Shown here piece by piece: positions 61,038-64,000 of a stretch of 64,000 bases of DNA. The stretch's first letter is position 1, and the number at the start of each line of letters is the position of its first letter. Under the pieces are notes generated by a model. That model did no database searches. It worked only from the letters and a program-made list of their open reading frames with translations, and was not told the origin of the DNA. The DNA comes from Bradyrhizobium manausense (GTDB lineage: Bacteria > Pseudomonadota > Alphaproteobacteria > Rhizobiales > Xanthobacteraceae): positions 2,232,001-2,296,000 of the forward strand of contig NZ_JAFCJI010000001.1 in the NCBI RefSeq assembly GCF_018131105.1. The letters run 5' to 3'. The translations under genes were made by a program, and so were the position numbers.

Positions 61038-61490
61038 ATGCGTTATCTCCACACCATGCTGCGCGTGCGCAATCTCGATGTCGCGCTGAAGTTTTACCAG
61101 GATGCGCTGGGGCTGAAGGAGGTGCGGCGGATCGAGAACGACAAGGGGCGCTTCACGCTCGTGTTCCTGTGCTCGGCTGACGATCTCGAGGCGCTGAAAA
61201 AGCAACCGCAGACGCGCGGCGCGCCGCTGGTCGAGCTCACCTGGAATTGGGACGAGGAGAAGTATGGCGAGGATCGCTTCTTCGGCCATCTCGCCTATGA
61301 GGTCGACGACATCTACGCCACCTGCGAGAAGCTGATGAAGGCGGGCGTCACCATCAACCGGCCGCCGCGCGACGGCAACATGGCCTTCGTCCGCTCGCCC
61401 GACCTGCACTCGATCGAGATCCTGCAGAAGGGCGACCCGAAGGCGCCGGCCGAGCCGTGGGCGTCGATGCCGAATACCGGCCATTGGTAG
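61038..61490 (+). CDS. VOC-family protein, lactoylglutathione-lyase-like
   Basis: 150 residues: MRYLHTMLRVRNLDVALKFYQDALGLKEVRR (first beta-alpha module, with metal-ligand-type H5), LVELTWNWDEEKYGED, FGHLAYEVDDIYATCEKLMKAGVTINRPP and FVRSPDLHSIEILQKG. Pattern close to glyoxalase I (GloA), which isomerises the methylglyoxal-glutathione adduct. GGGAGC upstream of ATG 61038. Confidence 0.88.
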   Translation: MRYLHTMLRVRNLDVALKFYQDALGLKEVRRIENDKGRFTLVFLCSADDLEALKKQPQTRGAPLVELTWNWDEEKYGEDRFFGHLAYEVDDIYATCEKLMKAGVTINRPPRDGNMAFVRSPDLHSIEILQKGDPKAPAEPWASMPNTGHW

Positions 61491-61560
61491 GCGAACTCGG
61501 CAGGAACCAGCGCCGTACCCCCGCGTTCACTCCAGGACAATGCGATTGGAGGAGAACGCG

Positions 61561-61641
61561 ATGGGACGCGGAATTTTGTTGTGGCTGCTGGGCGTGCCGA
61601 TACCGGTGATCATTCTGCTGTGGCTGTTCTTCGGCCACTGA
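61561..61641 (+). CDS. Membrane microprotein (26 aa)
   Basis: 26 residues, MGRGILLWLLGVPIPVIILL to FFGH: a single hydrophobic helix with a Pro-Ile-Pro kink. TGGAGGAGAACGCG immediately before the ATG is a very strong ribosome site. I recall near-identical microproteins in related genomes. A terminator follows at 61694. Confidence 0.7.
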   Translation: MGRGILLWLLGVPIPVIILLWLFFGH

Positions 61642-61693
61642 TATCAGCGCAAACGCATCTCGTGTTTGTCGCGCCGGCTGACTTCCAGCAATG

Positions 61694-61723
61694 AAAGCTC
61701 CGCTCTTCGAGCGGAGCTTTTTG
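61694..61723 (+). terminator. Intrinsic terminator
   Basis: AAAGCTCCGCTC-TTC-GAGCGGAGCTTT perfect 12-pair stem followed by TT. Ends the transcript of the VOC gene and microprotein. Confidence 0.88.
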
Positions 61724-61809
61724 CATGAGGGGCTCGCGACAATGCGCATCGTTCGCCGGGGCGAATTCGGCTATCACCTGCGGCACATGAACGCCGCGGG
61801 AGATGCTTG

Positions 61810-62448
61810 ATGCCGGACACACAGCTGACGATCTGGGGCCGCGCCAATTCGGTCAACGTGCAGAAGGTGCTGTGGTGCCTCGCGGAGCTCAGCCTGTCCT
61901 ATCAGCGCATCGATGCCGGCATGCAATACGGCAAGACGCGCGAGCCGAATTATCTCGCGATGAACCCCAATGCGCGGATCCCGACGCTGGTCGAGGGTGA
62001 CTTCGTGCTATGGGAGTCCAATTCGATCATGCGCTATCTCTGCATGGCGCATGGGCGCGGCACGCCGATCTATCCGGAAGCGCCGAAGAGCCGCGCCGGC
62101 GTCGACCGCTGGCTCGACTGGACGCTGTCGACCGTGCAGCCGGTCGACCGCCCGGTGTTCTGGGGCATCGTGCGCACGGCGCCCGCCGAGCGCGACATGG
62201 TCAAGGTGCAGAAGGATGCCGATACGGCCGCCGAGGTCTGGGCGATCGCCGACCGCCTGCTCGCCACGCGGCCGTTCCTGGAGGGCGACGCGTTCACGCT
62301 CGCCGATATCGCAGTCGGCGCCTATGCGCGGCGCTGGCTCGGCGTCGAGGGAATCACCCGGCCGGCGCAACCGAACCTCACGCGGTGGCTCGCCGAGCTC
62401 GGCCGGCGGCCCGGATTTGCCCGGCACGTGGCGCCGCCGATGTCGTGA
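61810..62448 (+). CDS. Glutathione S-transferase family protein
   Basis: 212 residues. N-domain TIWGRANSVNVQKVLWCLAELSLSYQRID with NPNARIPTLVEGDFVLWESNSIMRYL (cis-Pro and E-S motif), and helical C-domain with FLEGDAFTLADIAVGAYARRW. The start ATG 61810 has GGGAG seven bases upstream. Substrate unknown. Confidence 0.9.
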   Translation: MPDTQLTIWGRANSVNVQKVLWCLAELSLSYQRIDAGMQYGKTREPNYLAMNPNARIPTLVEGDFVLWESNSIMRYLCMAHGRGTPIYPEAPKSRAGVDRWLDWTLSTVQPVDRPVFWGIVRTAPAERDMVKVQKDADTAAEVWAIADRLLATRPFLEGDAFTLADIAVGAYARRWLGVEGITRPAQPNLTRWLAELGRRPGFARHVAPPMS

Positions 62449-62565
62449 GCCGCTGACGCGGCTTAAGCTGTGGTGACAACGCGCGGAATCGCGCCGGCCG
62501 CGCAAATGGCCCGGATCGGCCGGCTACTGTGCATGGGGTTGTTTTCGCGTTTTTGCTTGGGCGGC

Positions 62566-62733
62566 CTAGTGCCAGCCGCGCTCGACCAGCAGGACGACGG
62601 CGATCAGCGCCAGCGTGACGACCGCGGTGGCGAGCTTTGCGGTCATGGAGAGCCCGCGGCCGACCCACCACAGCAGCGCGCAATACATCAGCGCGGGAAC
62701 GAGCAAATCGAGCCGCAACAGGTCCGGCGACAT
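62566..62733 (-). CDS. Membrane miniprotein (55 aa)
   Basis: MSPDLLRLDLLVPALMYCAL, LWWVGRGLSMTAKLATAVVT, LALIAVVLLVERGWH: two hydrophobic helices around a short basic loop. GAGGG upstream of ATG 62733. Directly downstream of the secreted protein at 62743-62982, nine bases apart. Confidence 0.65.
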   Translation of the reverse strand: MSPDLLRLDLLVPALMYCALLWWVGRGLSMTAKLATAVVTLALIAVVLLVERGWH

Positions 62734-62742
62734 CGGAGGCCC

Positions 62743-62982
62743 TCAGCGCCTTACCGTGGCGTCGATCGAGCCGCCGATCTTCACGCAGGTCCCGGTCGCC
62801 TCGACGAAGGTGAAGCCCTGACCATAGGAAGCGCAGCCGTTGGCTTTGGCTGCTCCGGTGGCGCCCCTCAGCGGCAGGGCCTTGCCGGACTGCGGCTGCC
62901 CGGTCGGCGGCAGGCGCAAGGTCTCGGCCCCGGCCGCGGAGGTCAGTGCGAAAGAGATCAGGAAGAGGACCGTTGCGCGCAT
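62743..62982 (-). CDS. Small secreted protein resembling a porin N-terminus (79 aa)
   Basis: Signal peptide MRATVLFLISFALTSAAGA, Pro/Gly-rich linker, then NGCASYGQGFTFVEATGTCVKIGGSIDATV. The C-x3-G-x-GF-x-x-V-x-x-TGTCVKIGG pattern is that of the N-terminal disulfide loop and first strand of rhizobial porins. Here it stands alone, without the barrel. The rest of the barrel is not nearby, so it is either a truncated relic or a small independent family. Confidence 0.65.
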   Translation of the reverse strand: MRATVLFLISFALTSAAGAETLRLPPTGQPQSGKALPLRGATGAAKANGCASYGQGFTFVEATGTCVKIGGSIDATVRR

Positions 62983-63026
62983 GCGGTCTTGTAACCCGGA
63001 CCCGGGCCAGGCGCTATCCGGCGGCC

Positions 63027-63281
63027 TCAGAGGAACCGGACGCCGGCCGACTTGCCCCGGCGCCAGACCACCTGGCAGCTCCGCCCGGTCCGCGCGTCCC
63101 GCGCAAAGGCCATCCGGATCACGCCCGGGAGCTGGCTCGCATCATCGTCCATAGTGATCCTGGCGCCCGAGGCCGATATGTCCTGAACCAGGCAATGCCG
63201 CGCCGCGAATCCGCCCTCGAGCGTGATCCAGGCATGCTGCGACAGCAATTTGCGGGCTGCGCGCTTCTTGGGCTGCGGCAT
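63027..63281 (-). CDS. PilZ-domain protein
   Basis: 84 residues from MPQPKKRAARKLLSQHAWIT. The second PilZ motif DISASGARI is clear, followed by SQLPGVIRMAF and RTGRSCQVVWRRGKSAGVRF. The first RxxxR motif is present only loosely (KKRAARK), so c-di-GMP binding is uncertain. Cytoplasmic. Confidence 0.75.
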   Translation of the reverse strand: MPQPKKRAARKLLSQHAWITLEGGFAARHCLVQDISASGARITMDDDASQLPGVIRMAFARDARTGRSCQVVWRRGKSAGVRFL

Positions 63282-63507
63282 CGGCGAAAAAATCTCCAGC
63301 CCCAGCGCTAACCCATGGAACCCTAAAAAACCGTTGAAATGGCCGTCCGAACGATCCCGGACGAGGCTATCCACCGGCCCAAAAGAGCGTTCCGGAACGG
63401 CTTGCCCATGGACGCAAAGGCCACTATACGTTCGCCCGCTGCAAGCCACCGGGCACGACTCGGACGGCCAGCGGGCCTGTCGCCACGTGCTATCAGGCCT
63501 TGCGTTT

Positions 63508-63582
63508 GCTCCCTTCGTCTATCGGTTAGGACGCCACCCTTTCACGGTGGAGAGAGCGGTTCGATTCCGCTAGGGAGCGCCA
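63508..63582 (+). tRNA. tRNA-Glu (anticodon TTC)
   Basis: 75 bases with encoded CCA. Acceptor GCTCCCT/AGGGAGC, anticodon stem CCACC/GGTGG with loop CTTTCAC and anticodon TTC, T-arm GCGG-TTCGATT-CCGC. Confidence 0.97.
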
Positions 63583-63628
63583 ACAAAATCAATTACTTAG
63601 CGTCCTGCTTTGCCACCATGTCCAACAC

Positions 63629-63805
63629 ATGGCCAATAAACGCGCGTGGACACTTGAGCAGCGGCGACTGCGCGAGTTGGAGCGCATTTGCCTGGAATGG
63701 GCAGATCATGCGGATCTGATCCTGGCGCGAGACGGGCTGATCGCGCTGGCGGCCGGCTCCGGCGCCGCGGCGGACGCGATCGCGAGATCGTCGATGCCCT
63801 GCTGA
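63629..63805 (+). CDS. Small hypothetical protein (58 aa)
   Basis: 58 residues, MANKRAWTLEQRRLRELERI, CLEWADHADLILARDGLIAL, then an Ala/Gly-rich end. The N-terminal helix is charged and well-formed. Ribosome site weak. No family recognised. Lies 46 bases after tRNA-Glu. Confidence 0.5.
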   Translation: MANKRAWTLEQRRLRELERICLEWADHADLILARDGLIALAAGSGAAADAIARSSMPC

Positions 63806-63829
63806 TGCTGCCTCACGTCGCGCGGTGGA

Positions 63830-63865
63830 TTTTGTGTTTCTGTTGCGTTTTGTGTTTCTGTTGCG
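63830..63865 (+). repeat. Exact 18-base tandem duplication
   Basis: TTTTGTGTTTCTGTTGCG twice in direct succession. T/G-rich, unlike the flanking sequence. Confidence 0.9.
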
Positions 63866-63913
63866 TGCGGTAAGATGCCCCCCGGTAGCCACTCACAGTT
63901 TGCTCTGGAGTGC

Positions 63914-64000
63914 ATGATGCAGAACTTTGTAACCGGAAGCGTTGTGGTCGCTGTAGGTTTTATGGTCTTGCTTGCCTTCTCCCAAAAGCACCATCAATGC
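63914..64000 (+). CDS. Small membrane protein, 3' end cut by window edge
   Basis: Starts MMQNFVTGSVVVAVGFMVLL (ATG 63914; a second ATG at 63917) with CTGGAG upstream. A hydrophobic helix is followed by FSQKHHQ to the edge. Remainder outside the window. Confidence 0.45.
   Translation, partial: MMQNFVTGSVVVAVGFMVLLAFSQKHHQC

Noticed and set aside
21492..63582. tRNA genes as possible integration sites for a genomic island
   Set aside because: None of the three tRNA genes is followed by an integrase, and no repeated tRNA 3' end was noticed in the window.

Overview
The window looks like a chromosomal stretch of an alphaproteobacterium of the Bradyrhizobium group. The evidence is high GC with strong third-position GC bias, a general L-amino-acid (Aap) transporter, many short lineage-type proteins, and several interspersed palindromic repeats of the kind I associate with Bradyrhizobium intergenic DNA. 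The genus call is inference from gene content and wording of the proteins, not from a search. No phage integrase, transposase, rRNA or CRISPR array was seen.

Layout: (1) 1-6441, minus strand: the 5' part of a TPR/GT41 (SPINDLY-type) glycosyltransferase, then the aapJQMP amino-acid ABC operon. (2) 6.8-9.9 kb, plus: a cystathionine beta-lyase and a Na/Pi-cotransporter/PhoU protein. (3) 9.9-13.6 kb, minus: a tightly packed GT39 - PAP2 - GT2 - LABN cluster that looks like a lipid-carrier-dependent envelope (probably lipid A) glycosylation unit. (4) 13.6-21.1 kb, minus: an alpha-2-macroglobulin with an intact thioester motif, translationally coupled to penicillin-binding protein 1C whose N-terminus carries an in-frame intergenic repeat. 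(5) 21.5-25.5 kb: tRNA-Arg and several small membrane or secreted proteins. (6) 25.9-28.8 kb, plus: a TRAP transporter with three overlapping genes. (7) 28.9-35.8 kb: the leucine/isovalerate catabolic operon (isovaleryl-CoA dehydrogenase, methylcrotonyl-CoA carboxylase beta and alpha, HMG-CoA lyase) with a divergent AraC regulator. (8) 35.8-42.5 kb: Lrp regulator, complex I NDUFS4-like subunit, OpgC, tRNA-Pro, DUF192, a double cold-shock protein and a sirtuin.

(9) 42.7-46.2 kb: many tiny genes, a GrlR-like protein, an HU protein, and a 680-bp stretch with four terminator-like hairpins and repeated motifs that suggests short structured RNAs. (10) 46.4-48.9 kb: divergent AraC regulator and type-B carboxylesterase. 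(11) 49-53 kb: small proteins, including a putative double-glycine-leader peptide preceded by a perfect CRP-type palindrome, and two divergent Cys-containing secreted proteins sharing a motif. (12) 53-58.8 kb: GSTs (one intact, one remnant), an ECF42-type sigma factor with its YCII partner and a VOC protein, an outer-membrane beta-barrel protein, a LysE exporter. (13) 58.9-60.8 kb: a repeat-bounded, less GC-rich islet of unknown small genes. (14) 61-64 kb: VOC protein, GST, PilZ protein, small membrane proteins, tRNA-Glu and a gene cut by the right edge.

The best candidates for undescribed biology are the double-glycine-leader peptide locus, the structured-RNA/terminator cluster at 45.3-45.9 kb, the paired 53-residue membrane miniproteins, and the repeat inserted into the pbpC reading frame.
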